NCBI GenBank assembly: GCA_021740785.1
Contig: JAIOZI010000029.1
Location: forward strand, 1-58,511
Length of the DNA stretch: 58,511 nucleotides
Direction of reading: 5' to 3'
Source of the DNA: Melioribacteraceae bacterium
Lineage (GTDB): Bacteria; Bacteroidota; Ignavibacteria; Ignavibacteriales; Melioribacteraceae
Within the stretch, counting starts at the first letter, position 1. Every line of letters starts with the position of its first letter. The translations under genes and the position numbers were made by a program. Of this stretch, positions 34,469 through 42,972 are shown in pieces. The notes under the pieces were generated by a model that ran no database searches, was not told where the DNA came from, and was given only the letters and a program-made list of their open reading frames with translations.

Positions 34469-35515
34469 ATGATTGATAAAATTAAAGAGCATCTCGGAGC
34501 CGACGCAGATAATTTATTGACTTACACAGCAAAAGTTCCGAAAGAAAAACTTCACCTTCCGGGTCCGGATTTCGTTGACCGTATCTTTGCACAATCCGAC
34601 CGTAATATTAACGTCATAAAAAATCTGCAATGGATTTTCTCACACGGCAGACTCGCAGGAACCGGCTACCTTTCAATACTCCCTGTAGATCAGGGAATTG
34701 AACATTCTGCCGGAGCATCATTTGCACCCAACCCGGATTATTTCGATCCCGAAAATATTGTTAAGCTCGCAGTCGAAGGCGGATGCAATGCAGTTGCGTC
34801 AACATTGGGCGTACTCGGAATGGTGTCAAGAAAATATGCTCACAAAATTCCCTTCCTGGTAAAACTAAACCACAATGAGTTATTAACCTATCCTAATAAA
34901 TATGATCAAATAATGTTCGCAAGCGTTGAACAGGCTTATGATATGGGAGCTGCTGCGGTAGGAGCAACTATCTATTTCGGATCGGAAGAAAGCAACACGC
35001 AGATTATGGAAGTAAGCGAAGCATTTCAATATGCACACGAATTAGGATTGGCTACCGTACTTTGGTGCTACCTGAGAAATAATGATTTCAAACTGGATAA
35101 GGATTACCACACTGCGGCTGATTTAACGGGACAAGCAAATCACCTCGGTGTTACAATTGAAGCTGATATCATTAAACAAAAACTTCCTACCAATAACGGC
35201 GGATTCAATGCAATTAAGTTCGGAAAAACTTCAAAGAAGGTTTACGAAGAATTAACCTCCGATCACCCGATTGATCTTACACGTTACCAGGTTATGAACA
35301 ATTATATGGGAAGAGCCGGATTGATAAACAGCGGCGGAGCTTCGGGAGAAAATGATTTTGCCGATGCAGCAAAAACCGCAGTAATTAATAAACGAGCCGG
35401 CGGTATGGGATTAATCTCGGGAAGAAAAGCATTTCAGCGCCCGATGGAAGAAGGCGTTAAATTACTTAACACAATTCAAGATGTATATCTCAGCAAAGAA
35501 ATCACTGTTGCATAG
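34469..35515 (+). CDS. fbaB: Class I fructose-bisphosphate aldolase, DhnA/FbaB type
   Basis: This 348-aa enzyme splits fructose 1,6-bisphosphate through a Schiff base. Visible blocks are [51 protein letters not shown] (candidate Schiff-base lysine region) and [11 protein letters not shown], then [15 protein letters not shown] for phosphate binding. It is a TIM-barrel protein of the archaeal/bacterial type, unrelated to the class II enzyme. AAAAAGGGG lies before the ATG. A GC-rich terminator follows. Confidence 0.92.
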   Translation: MIDKIKEHLGADADNLLTYTAKVPKEKLHLPGPDFVDRIFAQSDRNINVIKNLQWIFSHGRLAGTGYLSILPVDQGIEHSAGASFAPNPDYFDPENIVKLAVEGGCNAVASTLGVLGMVSRKYAHKIPFLVKLNHNELLTYPNKYDQIMFASVEQAYDMGAAAVGATIYFGSEESNTQIMEVSEAFQYAHELGLATVLWCYLRNNDFKLDKDYHTAADLTGQANHLGVTIEADIIKQKLPTNNGGFNAIKFGKTSKKVYEELTSDHPIDLTRYQVMNNYMGRAGLINSGGASGENDFADAAKTAVINKRAGGMGLISGRKAFQRPMEEGVKLLNTIQDVYLSKEITVA

Positions 35516-35525
35516 TTTTGTTTAA

Positions 35526-35558
35526 GAGATCCCCGGGTTAATCCCGGGTTCTCCTTTT
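35526..35558 (+). terminator. Intrinsic terminator after the aldolase gene
   Basis: Outer GAGA/TCTC and inner CCCGGG/CCCGGG pairs, with a small internal bulge and a TTAAT loop, form the stem. CCTTTT follows at 35553-35558. It lies 11 bp after the aldolase stop. Confidence 0.75.
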
Positions 35559-35621
35559 AATAAGCAGTATCGGCTCTTTCAATTATTTTGTTAATATCTG
35601 TTTGTATTTGTTATTATATTA

Positions 35622-36386
35622 ATGTCAACAGATCAACCGGGAATGAATATGGAATTAAGACTAGCGGTTCTTATCGACGGCGACAACATACCTTCAGCAT
35701 ATGTTAAAGAGATGATGGAGGAAATCGCAAAGTACGGCAATCCGACAATCAAGAGAATTTACGGCGATTGGACAAATCCGAAACTTACCAAATGGAAAAG
35801 CGTACTTCTCGAAAATGCAATCACACCTATTCAGCAGTACGGCTACACAACAGGCAAAAACGCAACAGATTCAGCTATGATAATTGATGCGATGGATATT
35901 CTTTATTCGGAAAAGGTTGACGGATTTTGCCTTGCTTCGAGTGATAGCGATTTTACCCGTCTGGCTACACGATTAAGAGAAGCGGGCATGAGTGTATTCG
36001 GTATCGGTGAAAAGAAAACACCCGAACCTTTTATAGTTGCCTGCGATAAATTTATTTATATAGAAATATTGAGAAGCCAGTCCGGCGAAAGCGATACAGA
36101 GGTAACAAAAACCAAAGCTGAAACAAAAGACAGTTTTGATAAAATAACACCGAAAGTAATTAAATTAATTTCATCCACCGTTAATGATTTAGCCGATGAC
36201 GACGGTTGGGCGTTTTTAGGTGACGTGGGAAACCTTCTGCAGAAGAAACAGCCGAACTTTGATTCCAGGAACTTTGGATTTCAGAAATTAACGCCGCTGA
36301 TAAAATCGACGAAAAAATTTGAAATTGAACAGAGGGAAAGTTCAAAAAGTCGAATAAAATTGATTTATATCAGAGAGAAAAATTAA
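35622..36386 (+). CDS. NYN-domain ribonuclease-like protein with LOTUS/OST-HTH domain
   Basis: This 254-aa protein has an N-terminal LabA-type NYN (PIN-like) domain with acidic positions in LIDGDNIP, TDSAMIIDAMD and ASSDSDFTRLATRLRE. A linker follows, and about 75 residues (ITPKVIKLISSTV onward, with GWAFLGDVGNLLQKKQPNFD) form the OST-HTH/LOTUS RNA-binding domain. The combination suggests an RNA-processing or decay factor. An internal ATG at codon 8 is an alternative start. Confidence 0.9.
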   Translation: MSTDQPGMNMELRLAVLIDGDNIPSAYVKEMMEEIAKYGNPTIKRIYGDWTNPKLTKWKSVLLENAITPIQQYGYTTGKNATDSAMIIDAMDILYSEKVDGFCLASSDSDFTRLATRLREAGMSVFGIGEKKTPEPFIVACDKFIYIEILRSQSGESDTEVTKTKAETKDSFDKITPKVIKLISSTVNDLADDDGWAFLGDVGNLLQKKQPNFDSRNFGFQKLTPLIKSTKKFEIEQRESSKSRIKLIYIREKN

Positions 36387-36865
36387 CAGTAAAGTTTGAG
36401 AAGTATGTTGGCTTTGACTGAAAATGAAATCAATATTGATTTCAGATCGAAAAGATTTCGGCAGTGTAGCGGACGAATACCATGCCAGCCGGTAGGCGGG
36501 TTTTTGTCGCCGACAGCTAATCTGATAGACAATAATAAACAATTATATACTGCAATTTTGCGGACTCAAAGTCTGCCCGGCAGCGCCCATTTAATTTTGA
36601 GGGCTGAAAATAAATTATACACTACAGTAAATATTGGGATGGGAATTTGAAAGTCTCTTATACGGAAGAAATTAACTGGCTCTTAATATTCTTTGATCAT
36701 TCCCAGACCTGTCAATTTTGGATAAAATTCTGTAGCATTCGGCAGTTATAAAAAACAAAGTGTTTCCATCGTACTTGATCTTGTATGTTTATTTGTATCA
36801 ATCATTTTACTAATCATTGAGGAAGTTTTTCGTTAATTTAACTAAAAAATTATTGCGGTATTTTT
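36387..36865. other. 479-bp gap, no gene supported
   Basis: An 84-codon frame at 36396-36650 exists, but its composition is not protein-like and it has no recognisable motif, so I do not call it. A GC-richer patch around 36470-36520 (CCAGCCGGTAGGCGGG) is unlike the surrounding AT-rich DNA and may be a fragment of a dispersed element. The right half should hold the promoter of the PIN toxin gene. Confidence 0.45.
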
Positions 36866-37339
36866 ATGAAACAATCAGTTTATGTTGAAACAACAATTGT
36901 AAGTTATTTGACGGCGAAATTAAGTCGTGATATTGTTGTCGCGGCTCATCAACAAATTACTCAAGAATGGTGGGAAAATGTTCGGCCAAAATTTGATATT
37001 TTCATTTCACCATTTGTAATTCAAGAATCTGAGCGTGGTGATAAAGTTGCATCACTTAAGAGAATGGAACTATTATCTCAAATAAATGTTTTGGAATTAA
37101 ATATAGAAATTGAAAAACTTGCGAAAAAATACTTTGATGTACTTCCAATTCCAAATAAAGCACAACTTGATGCAGCGCATTTAGCCGTTGCTTGCTATCA
37201 TAAAATGGATTATTTAATAAGCTGGAATTGTAAACATATTGTTAGTGCTCGAATAAGAAAAGATTTAGAGAAATTTAACAAAGAAATGAATTTAATAACA
37301 CCGACTATTTGTACACCAGAAGAATTAATGGAGATATAA
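36866..37339 (+). CDS. PIN-domain toxin, VapC-like
   Basis: This 157-aa PIN-domain protein begins KQSVYVETTIVSYL (the Glu of YVET replaces the usual first Asp in this subgroup). It has SPFVIQESERGD and the C-terminal acidic block LDAAHLAVACYHKMDYLISWN. Such proteins are RNases in type II toxin-antitoxin pairs. The downstream small gene starts one base after its stop and is the likely antitoxin; the order is toxin first. Confidence 0.85.
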   Translation: MKQSVYVETTIVSYLTAKLSRDIVVAAHQQITQEWWENVRPKFDIFISPFVIQESERGDKVASLKRMELLSQINVLELNIEIEKLAKKYFDVLPIPNKAQLDAAHLAVACYHKMDYLISWNCKHIVSARIRKDLEKFNKEMNLITPTICTPEELMEI

Positions 37340-37340
37340 A

Positions 37341-37523
37341 ATGTGGAATGACCCGATAGTAGAAGAAGTAAGAAAACATCGTAAAGAAATAGAAAAAGAA
37401 TGTAAAGGTGATTTTTCATTATTGTTTTCAGAAGCTAAAAAGATAGAGAAAAAATTTAAAGTCCTTACAACTTCCAAAGCCCGTAAAAAAAGAGTAACAA
37501 GAAAATCAAAAGAAACAGCCTAA
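37341..37523 (+). CDS. Small antitoxin partner of the PIN toxin
   Basis: This 60-aa basic protein opens MWNDPIVEEVRKHRKEIEKE, the typical start of the small proteins found next to this PIN subgroup, where WNDPIVEEV is strongly conserved. The N-terminal helix should bind the toxin; the lysine/arginine-rich end (ARKKRVTRKSK) is unusual and longer than expected. A DNA-binding domain is not evident. Confidence 0.8.
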   Translation: MWNDPIVEEVRKHRKEIEKECKGDFSLLFSEAKKIEKKFKVLTTSKARKKRVTRKSKETA

Positions 37524-37712
37524 CTAGATATCCCGATTAAATTCTGCATAAAGTATATAGTAATAAATTTTATAAAAGAGGTAAAATAGTGCAGCGTTTC
37601 TTTCTTCGACAGACAAACCATAGCTCCGGTCATTTGCTGGGACTAACTTTTTATAGGCATCGTAATATGCACTGATTTTTAAAAATTATACACGAACAAA
37701 TAAGTTAAGTAA

Positions 37713-38249
37713 ATGAAAAATACTTTTGTTCTAGTACTAATTACGCTACTCACTTCATGTTTCAGCAATGTTGATCCAGAATCTCAAGCAGATTACATTG
37801 AACTTAAAAACAGCTTTCCGGATTCTTTGATGAAATACTTCCCCAAAATTCTGCCTATCGAATTTAATGGGTACACGTACTCTTCAGGATATGGTCACTA
37901 CCAAACAAGTAAATTTATTAATGTGAATACAAGGTTTACTTTTAAGCACAGATATAATATTCAAAAGAATAAATTGCTAGAATTTTCTAGTTCAAAGCTA
38001 CTTGTGAATGATTCTTGCGTAATAAAAATTTTCACGGATCCTTTGAATGAAGTTTTTAACATAACGGAATTGATTGAGAAAACGAATTCACTAAAGGGAC
38101 CTTGTACAAGTAAATATCCAATACCGGATTTTTTATTCGAAGATTCTGATTATCAAATAACAGAAATTCATTTAATTGATGCAGATACTACCTTTTTCCT
38201 TGAAAAAGAAAACAAACCTACACTCGAATATCTTCCACCAAAATGGTGA
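37713..38249 (+). CDS. Unknown lipoprotein, 178 aa
   Basis: The opening MKNTFVLVLITLLTSC is a lipoprotein signal. The mature part has no domain I can name; it is rich in aromatic and acidic residues and probably beta-rich (YTYSSGYGHYQTSKFINV). It is followed 65 bp downstream by a small membrane protein in the same orientation, which could be a partner. Both lie in an accessory stretch between two toxin-antitoxin pairs. Confidence 0.65.
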   Translation: MKNTFVLVLITLLTSCFSNVDPESQADYIELKNSFPDSLMKYFPKILPIEFNGYTYSSGYGHYQTSKFINVNTRFTFKHRYNIQKNKLLEFSSSKLLVNDSCVIKIFTDPLNEVFNITELIEKTNSLKGPCTSKYPIPDFLFEDSDYQITEIHLIDADTTFFLEKENKPTLEYLPPKW

Positions 38250-38314
38250 AAGGGTTATTCAGTAGGTTTTACACTAGATGAAGAATACTTAACAATTAAT
38301 TATTGGCTAATATT

Positions 38315-38677
38315 ATGGTAGAATATTCTACAATAAGAAAAGATTTTACAAAATACACGATAATCTTAATAGTCTATTTTCTGATTTCAGGTTTTTTCCA
38401 TTCATTTATTTTCAAACTGTACTTTAATTTTGTCGAAAATCCAGAGCTTACACCCTATAATTTAAATATGATCCAAACAATTATCTCCGGTATCTCTGCT
38501 TTCTTTGGTTTGGGTGTCGCAATTTTTATGATTATTGATATTAAAAAAAAGAAAATATTAGAATGGTTAATAATAATTATAACAATTTTTTATCCGGCAA
38601 TTGGAATTGTTCTGTTTATATTAAATCGTGTGCTCTATGAGAAATTTCTATTTCGGATTGATAATGAGTCATCATGA
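38315..38677 (+). CDS. Small three-TM membrane protein
   Basis: This 120-aa protein from ATG 38315 has TM segments at about residues 15-35, 55-75 and 83-105. The last pair surrounds a DIKKKK basic loop. I do not recognise the family. The frame is also open from TTG 38303 (four residues longer). It follows the unknown lipoprotein; a pair function is only a guess. Confidence 0.55.
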   Translation: MVEYSTIRKDFTKYTIILIVYFLISGFFHSFIFKLYFNFVENPELTPYNLNMIQTIISGISAFFGLGVAIFMIIDIKKKKILEWLIIIITIFYPAIGIVLFILNRVLYEKFLFRIDNESS

Positions 38678-38880
38678 GCACATATAACAACTTGTTCCGA
38701 TTAAAGTCAACGCAAAGTTGATGGCAATACATTTGTAATGATCGATTCCAATAAATTGCAAAAACTTTTTTTCTACATCGGGAAAAGGGCGTACAAAAAA
38801 ATTTGGAGTGTAAACACAGTTTATTAGCAAGTGTGAACGATAGAAATCATTACATTTTGAAAATTGACTCAAGGATTTGT

Positions 38881-39828
38881 ATGAAAGCCGTTATTTGTAC
38901 AAAGTATGGTCCGCCTGAGGTTCTGCAGATTATGGAAGTTGAAAAACCCCTTCCTAAATCGAATGAAGTCCTCATAAAGATATTTGCTACAACAGTACAT
39001 ATTGGCGACACAAAGATTCGCCGCTTCGAACCCGGCTTAGGACCGGTTAAGGATTTCTTCTTCAAGCCTTTGATGCGGGTTATTGTCGGTTTTACAGGAC
39101 CGAGAAGGAAAATACTCGGGATGGAACTTTCCGGGGTAATTAAGGCTATTGGTAAGGATGTTACACACTTTAATGTAGGCGATTCTGTTTTTGCTTCCAC
39201 AGAATTTCGATTTGGTACTTATGCACAGTACTGCTGCATTCCCGAAAATGGAATCCTTGCAATTAAACCGGCAAATATGACACATGAAGAAGCCGCACCG
39301 GTTTCTAACGGTGGTATAACAGCATTAGTCCATCTCGGAAAAGCAAATATCCGGAATGGTCAAAAAGTATTAATCTACGGAGCTTCCGGCAGCGTTGGCA
39401 CTTATGCAATTCAGATTGCTAAATATTTAGGCGCGGAGGTTACGGCTGTATGCAGCACGGCGAACCTGGAATTGGTAAAATCCCTTGGCGCAGATATTGT
39501 AATAGATTATACTAAAGAAGATTTTACACAGAATGGCGAGACTTACGACGTTATTTATGATGCCGTTGGGAAGATCGAAAATTCAAAACGAAAAAAATCC
39601 CTTTCTATATCTGGACACTATCTAAACGTTTTTGCAACATCAGGCAACATTAAGCTAAAGGTTGAAGACCTATACACTTTAAAAGAGCTCTGCGAAGCTG
39701 GAAAATTAAGAACAGTGATAGACAGATATTACCCTATGGAAGAAATAGTCAAAGCTCATAAATATGTTGACAAAGGACATAAAAAAGGAAATGTAGTTAT
39801 AACAATCGATCATAACGATTTAACCTAA
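38881..39828 (+). CDS. Zinc-independent MDR-family alcohol dehydrogenase/quinone oxidoreductase
   Basis: This 315-aa medium-chain dehydrogenase opens MKAVICTKYGPPEVLQIMEV, has GMELSGVIKAIGKDV and the NAD(P)-binding KVLIYGASGSVGTYAIQIAK motif. The catalytic zinc cysteines are absent, placing it with the quinone oxidoreductase-like members. The frame is open from 38803, but ATG 38881 is the family start. The coenzyme is probably NADPH; the substrate is unknown. Confidence 0.9.
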   Translation: MKAVICTKYGPPEVLQIMEVEKPLPKSNEVLIKIFATTVHIGDTKIRRFEPGLGPVKDFFFKPLMRVIVGFTGPRRKILGMELSGVIKAIGKDVTHFNVGDSVFASTEFRFGTYAQYCCIPENGILAIKPANMTHEEAAPVSNGGITALVHLGKANIRNGQKVLIYGASGSVGTYAIQIAKYLGAEVTAVCSTANLELVKSLGADIVIDYTKEDFTQNGETYDVIYDAVGKIENSKRKKSLSISGHYLNVFATSGNIKLKVEDLYTLKELCEAGKLRTVIDRYYPMEEIVKAHKYVDKGHKKGNVVITIDHNDLT

Positions 39829-39972
39829 TTCACACTATCTATTTTGGTTTTTGTTGCGCAATTCAAAATATATCCTGATTTGAAGGAGTACACCCAAATT
39901 ATATTGTATAATCATAATTTGTTTATCATATATTAAATTTAGAAATCACTAGTTAGCTAAATTGAGAAATAT

Positions 39973-40146
39973 ATGCTTGTAAAAATCGCTTTAAATAGGG
40001 CTCGTCCAAAAACGGAAAATGAATATCAACCTCATTCATTGTACGAAATTGAAAAAGAAGTTCGATTATTATTTATGAATGGGTATAAGGTTTTTCATAT
40101 TCATTGTTATGATGAAAACGGAGGAGTCTCGGCATTTGTTAGTTAG
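39973..40146 (+). CDS. Possible small protein, 57 aa
   Basis: A complete frame below the usual size cut-off. It reads MLVKIALNRARPKTENEYQP and continues with an amphipathic helix (LYEIEKEVRLLF) and a beta-like end (YKVFHIHCYDENGGVSAF). The composition is protein-like and the helix pattern is regular. I do not recognise a family. It ends four bases before the first copy of the direct repeat, so it may belong to the same mobile unit as the downstream toxin-antitoxin pair. Confidence 0.45.
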   Translation: MLVKIALNRARPKTENEYQPHSLYEIEKEVRLLFMNGYKVFHIHCYDENGGVSAFVS

Positions 40147-40149
40147 ATT

Positions 40150-40208
40150 AACTCGGTTAAAATCAGCGGGGCATGCCTGCTTCGGTTAATTTAGTTTGTT
40201 CCTTTTGC
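40150..40208 (+). repeat. Direct repeat flanking the RelE/Xre pair, copy 1
   Basis: The 59-bp copy begins AACTCGGTTAAAATCAGC and ends TTTGTTCCTTTTGC. It matches 41111-41170 with one A-run length difference and one substitution. The centre holds the palindrome GGCATGCC with short flanking complementarity. The bases outside the two copies differ. Confidence 0.9.
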
Positions 40209-40414
40209 TTTTGTTACGAAAATATAAATCTAGGATGTAATATCAGCATGTTGATAATCTCATAATAAGGATAAACTGATTTTATCAGCAGCAGATATGA
40301 GAACTACTGCATTGCCTCCTAGATTCTTAAATTGTTTAACGAATTTTTAAAAATGGAATGTTGCAGAAATAATTTTTCTCTTGATTTGAGTAATCCATTG
40401 GATTATTTTACTAT

Positions 40415-40759
40415 ATGCTGATAACATTAGTGGAATTACCCGAATATATTAAACGAGCTGAGAAAATTTTGACGAAAGATGAAAGAAATGAATTGCTTTT
40501 TTACTTGTCCGCACGTCCTAAATCCGGTTCAATTATTCAAGGAACGGGCGGTATTAGAAAATTTAGATGGGCATCAAAAGGTAAAGGGAAAAGTGGTGGA
40601 TCAAGAGTAATTTATTTCTTTTATAATGAAACAATCCCATTGTTTTTATTAACAATATTCAGCAAAAACGAAAAAATGGATTTGAGTAAATCAGAGCGAA
40701 ATGATTTAGCAAAACTTGTAAAGGAATTAGTTAAAAACTATCAAAGGAATGAAAAATGA
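40415..40759 (+). CDS. RelE/HigB-like type II toxin
   Basis: This 114-aa protein of the RelE/ParE superfamily has the blocks SGSIIQGTGGIRKFRWA, GKGKSGGSRVIYFFYN, PLFLLTIFSKNEKMDLS and KSERNDLAKLV, typical of the HigB-2-like subgroup, which cleaves mRNA on the ribosome. It overlaps the antitoxin gene by four bases (ATGA); the order is toxin first, as in higBA. Confidence 0.9.
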   Translation: MLITLVELPEYIKRAEKILTKDERNELLFYLSARPKSGSIIQGTGGIRKFRWASKGKGKSGGSRVIYFFYNETIPLFLLTIFSKNEKMDLSKSERNDLAKLVKELVKNYQRNEK

Positions 40760-41043
40760 GTGAAGCATATAAAAGTATAAGCAAGGGATTACTAGAAGCA
40801 ATTAAACATTCAAAAGGAGACCAAAAAGGAGCGAGAGAATTTCGTCCACAACAAATTGATGTGAAAAAGTTAAGACAAAGTATTGGAATGACCCAGCCAA
40901 AATTTGCAGCATCTTTTGGCATAAGTCTTGGTACCTTGCGGCACTGGGAACGAGGCGATAGAAATCCACGAGGGCCGGCTCTTGTATTACTCAATTTATT
41001 ATCAAAGAACCCAAACAAAGTATTAGATATTTTGTACAAGTAA
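40756..41043 (+). CDS. HigA/NadS-like Xre-family antitoxin
   Basis: This 95-aa protein has a helical N-terminal half and a C-terminal helix-turn-helix (VKKLRQSIGMTQPKFAASFG, TLRHWERGDRNPRGPALVLL). It neutralises the RelE-like toxin and represses the pair's promoter, as known for the family. The short spacing and coupling indicate a complete module. The whole pair lies between two near-identical 60-bp direct repeats. Confidence 0.92.
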   Translation: MSEAYKSISKGLLEAIKHSKGDQKGAREFRPQQIDVKKLRQSIGMTQPKFAASFGISLGTLRHWERGDRNPRGPALVLLNLLSKNPNKVLDILYK

Positions 41044-41421
41044 TAAATAGGAGCAGCAGAATATCTTTTATCCGTATCAAAATTTAAAGCAGGTAAACAG
41101 GTTCGGGCAAAACTCGGTTAAAAATCAGCGGGACATGCCTGCTTCGGTTAATTTAGTTTGTTCCTTTTGCAAAAAAACTTTGAAAGTAATAAACCCATAA
41201 ACAACCGGAAATTCGTAATCATTCGAATGAAAAAGAGGTTGGGAGTTAAACATCTATAAACTAATCGTTTCCCAAAAGGAACCACCTTAAATTCACACTT
41301 CAAATTCACGGCAAATCTGTATTCCAATTTGCACCACATTAGTTGGGATTAATAAAGATACTTACTTCCCAAATTAAACCGGATTTGATATCTTTGTTTA
41401 TTTAATTATCAAGGTATCGAA
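41044..41421. other. 378-bp gap with gene-fragment-like sequence and the second repeat copy
   Basis: Just after the antitoxin gene a short frame (about 41053-41122) ends SVSKFKAGKQVRAKLG before a TAA that lies in the repeat. It reads like the end of a lost protein, but it is too short to assign. To the right, a 63-codon minus-strand frame (41148-41339) overlaps the repeat and is not convincing. The rest should hold the trhO promoter. Confidence 0.4.
41111..41170 (+). repeat. Direct repeat flanking the RelE/Xre pair, copy 2
   Basis: This 60-bp copy differs from 40150-40208 by one extra A in an A-run and one G/A change. The repeats are 961 bp apart, start to start, and enclose the complete RelE/Xre pair. 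They could be sites through which the module moves, or its scar. Confidence 0.9.
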
Positions 41422-42309
41422 ATGAATAACTATTCCGTTTTACTTTACTATAAATATGTTGATTTCCCCGAACCGGAAAAATTCCGGAATGATCATCTTC
41501 AATTCTGTCTGGATAATGATATAAAAGGAAGAGTCTACATCTCCAGCGAGGGAATTAACGGTACGGTTTCCGGTACAATTGAGAATGTTGAGAAATATAA
41601 ATCAGCTTTAATATCTTACCATGAATTTTCCGATATGATTTTCAAAGAGGACCCGGCAGGTGAGCATGCATTTTTCAAAATGCACGTAAGAGTAAAAGAT
41701 GAAATTGTTCATGCCGATTTCGGGAAGGTAGATCTTGAAAATACCGGCAGAAGACTAAAGCCGGAAGAACTGCTCAAAATGTATGAAGAGGAAGATGACT
41801 TTGTGATAATCGATGCACGTAATGGTTACGAAAGTGATATCGGGAGATTTAAAAACGCGGTTGCACCTGAAATGGAAACTTTCCGCGACTGGCCGCGGGT
41901 GGTTCAAGAACTTGAAACATATAAAGAAAAAAAGGTCGTCACTTATTGTACCGGCGGTATTCGATGTGAAAAAGCATCCGCCCTTTTGGTTGAAAAGGGA
42001 TTTAAGAATGTTTATCAATTAGACGGCGGAATTGTCTCTTATACAAAAAAATTTCCCGATACATTTTGGGAAGGTAGTGTCTTCGTTTTTGACGAAAGAA
42101 GAATCGTTTCACCGAACACAATAGCCGGGATGAAGCATATCGCGAAATGTTATTATTGCGGCGAAGCGGCATCGTGGTATTTTAACTGCCACAATCAAAA
42201 TTGCGACAAACTCTTCGTAACCTGTGATTCATGTAAGGTTGAACATGAATACTGCTGCTCGGATGAGTGCAGAAACTCAACCAATAAACGGAAACGGTTT
42301 CACGGGTAG
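41422..42309 (+). CDS. trhO: tRNA uridine hydroxylase TrhO (rhodanese family, UPF0176)
   Basis: This enzyme makes 5-hydroxyuridine at position 34 of certain tRNAs using oxygen. The 295-aa protein has an acylphosphatase-like N-terminal domain (GRVYISSEGINGTVSGT), a rhodanese domain with the cysteine-containing VVTYCTGGIRCEKAS loop, and a cysteine-rich C-terminal region with CYYCG, CNCHN-like spacing and CDSCKVEHEYCC, as in YceA. It stands alone. Confidence 0.93.
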   Translation: MNNYSVLLYYKYVDFPEPEKFRNDHLQFCLDNDIKGRVYISSEGINGTVSGTIENVEKYKSALISYHEFSDMIFKEDPAGEHAFFKMHVRVKDEIVHADFGKVDLENTGRRLKPEELLKMYEEEDDFVIIDARNGYESDIGRFKNAVAPEMETFRDWPRVVQELETYKEKKVVTYCTGGIRCEKASALLVEKGFKNVYQLDGGIVSYTKKFPDTFWEGSVFVFDERRIVSPNTIAGMKHIAKCYYCGEAASWYFNCHNQNCDKLFVTCDSCKVEHEYCCSDECRNSTNKRKRFHG

Positions 42310-42477
42310 GATGAAATCGAATATTAATATCTCTTCCAATAAAAATCATAATATTGTTTTATTTAAAATTTCTTGGTTGTTTCAAATCACAAAAAAATTT
42401 TTATGAATTTATATATTTTAAAACGTATAAGCATGTTAACGATAAATTACTTCAACAAAATGATGAAAGGATACGGC

Positions 42478-42930
42478 ATGAAAAAGTATGTTTTAATTCT
42501 GTTTATAACTCTTATTTTTATTGGGAATAGCAATGCACAGGATCAAGGATTTGGCGCCGGAATTATTTTAGGCGAACCTACCGGGCTAAGCGGAAAATTG
42601 TGGGTCGGAAATATCACTGCTTTCGATTTTGCCGCAGCGTGGGCATTCAAAGGTGATGGAAATTTACTTCTGCAGGCTGATCATGTTTGGCATAGATACA
42701 ATTTGATAAATGTATCAACAGGTAAACTGCCTCTTTATTATGGATTAGGCGGTAGAGTAATTCTAGCCTCTAATGATCCTTATTTGGGTATCAGGTTCCC
42801 TGTCGGTTTAGCTTATCAATTTTCCGGTTTTCCGGCAGACTTATTTTTTGAATTAGTTCCGATTATGGATCTTGCACCGGCAACCGATTTTGATTTTGGC
42901 GGTGGACTCGGTTTCCGGTATTTTTTTTAA
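42478..42930 (+). CDS. Small exported outer-membrane-like protein
   Basis: The 150-aa protein from ATG 42478 has a signal peptide (YVLILFITLIFIGNSNAQ). The mature part has alternating beta-strand patterns (GAGIILGEPTGLSGKLWVG, GLGFRYFF) with a terminal phenylalanine, like small barrels. The frame is open from 42373, but ATG 42478 has AAAGGA six bases before it and gives the signal peptide. The stop codon lies inside a strong palindrome. Confidence 0.75.
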   Translation: MKKYVLILFITLIFIGNSNAQDQGFGAGIILGEPTGLSGKLWVGNITAFDFAAAWAFKGDGNLLLQADHVWHRYNLINVSTGKLPLYYGLGGRVILASNDPYLGIRFPVGLAYQFSGFPADLFFELVPIMDLAPATDFDFGGGLGFRYFF

Positions 42931-42962
42931 CCCAGATTTTCCATTGGAAAATCTGGGTTAAA
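42926..42962. terminator. 18-bp palindromic hairpin between convergent genes
   Basis: The arms 42926-42943 and 42945-42962 are perfectly complementary around one central base. The hairpin contains the TAA stop of the small barrel gene and lies 11 bp from the end of the ccmB-like gene, with T- and A-runs on either side. A 31-bp part of it recurs at 31593-31623, so it is a dispersed element that probably serves as a bidirectional terminator here. Confidence 0.8.
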
Positions 42963-42972
42963 TAGAGAGAAA

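Larger units (their letters stand above)
39829..40414. other. 586-bp gap with a small ORF and the first copy of a direct repeat
   Basis: Besides the 57-codon frame at 39973-40146 and the 59-bp repeat copy at 40150-40208, the stretch is AT-rich with no further open frame. The promoter of the RelE/Xre pair should lie within about 150 bp before 40415; no operator dyad stands out. Confidence 0.45.

Noticed and set aside
36396-36650. 84-codon plus-strand frame after the NYN gene
   Set aside because: Its peptide shows no secondary-structure pattern or family resemblance, and part of it lies in a GC-richer patch that looks like a repeat fragment.
40150-41170. Integron attC sites around the RelE/Xre pair
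   Set aside because: The repeats contain a palindrome, but the terminal core triplets expected of attC sites do not fit, and no integrase gene is in the window.
41148-41339. 63-codon minus-strand frame
   Set aside because: It runs through the second direct repeat copy and has no recognisable features.
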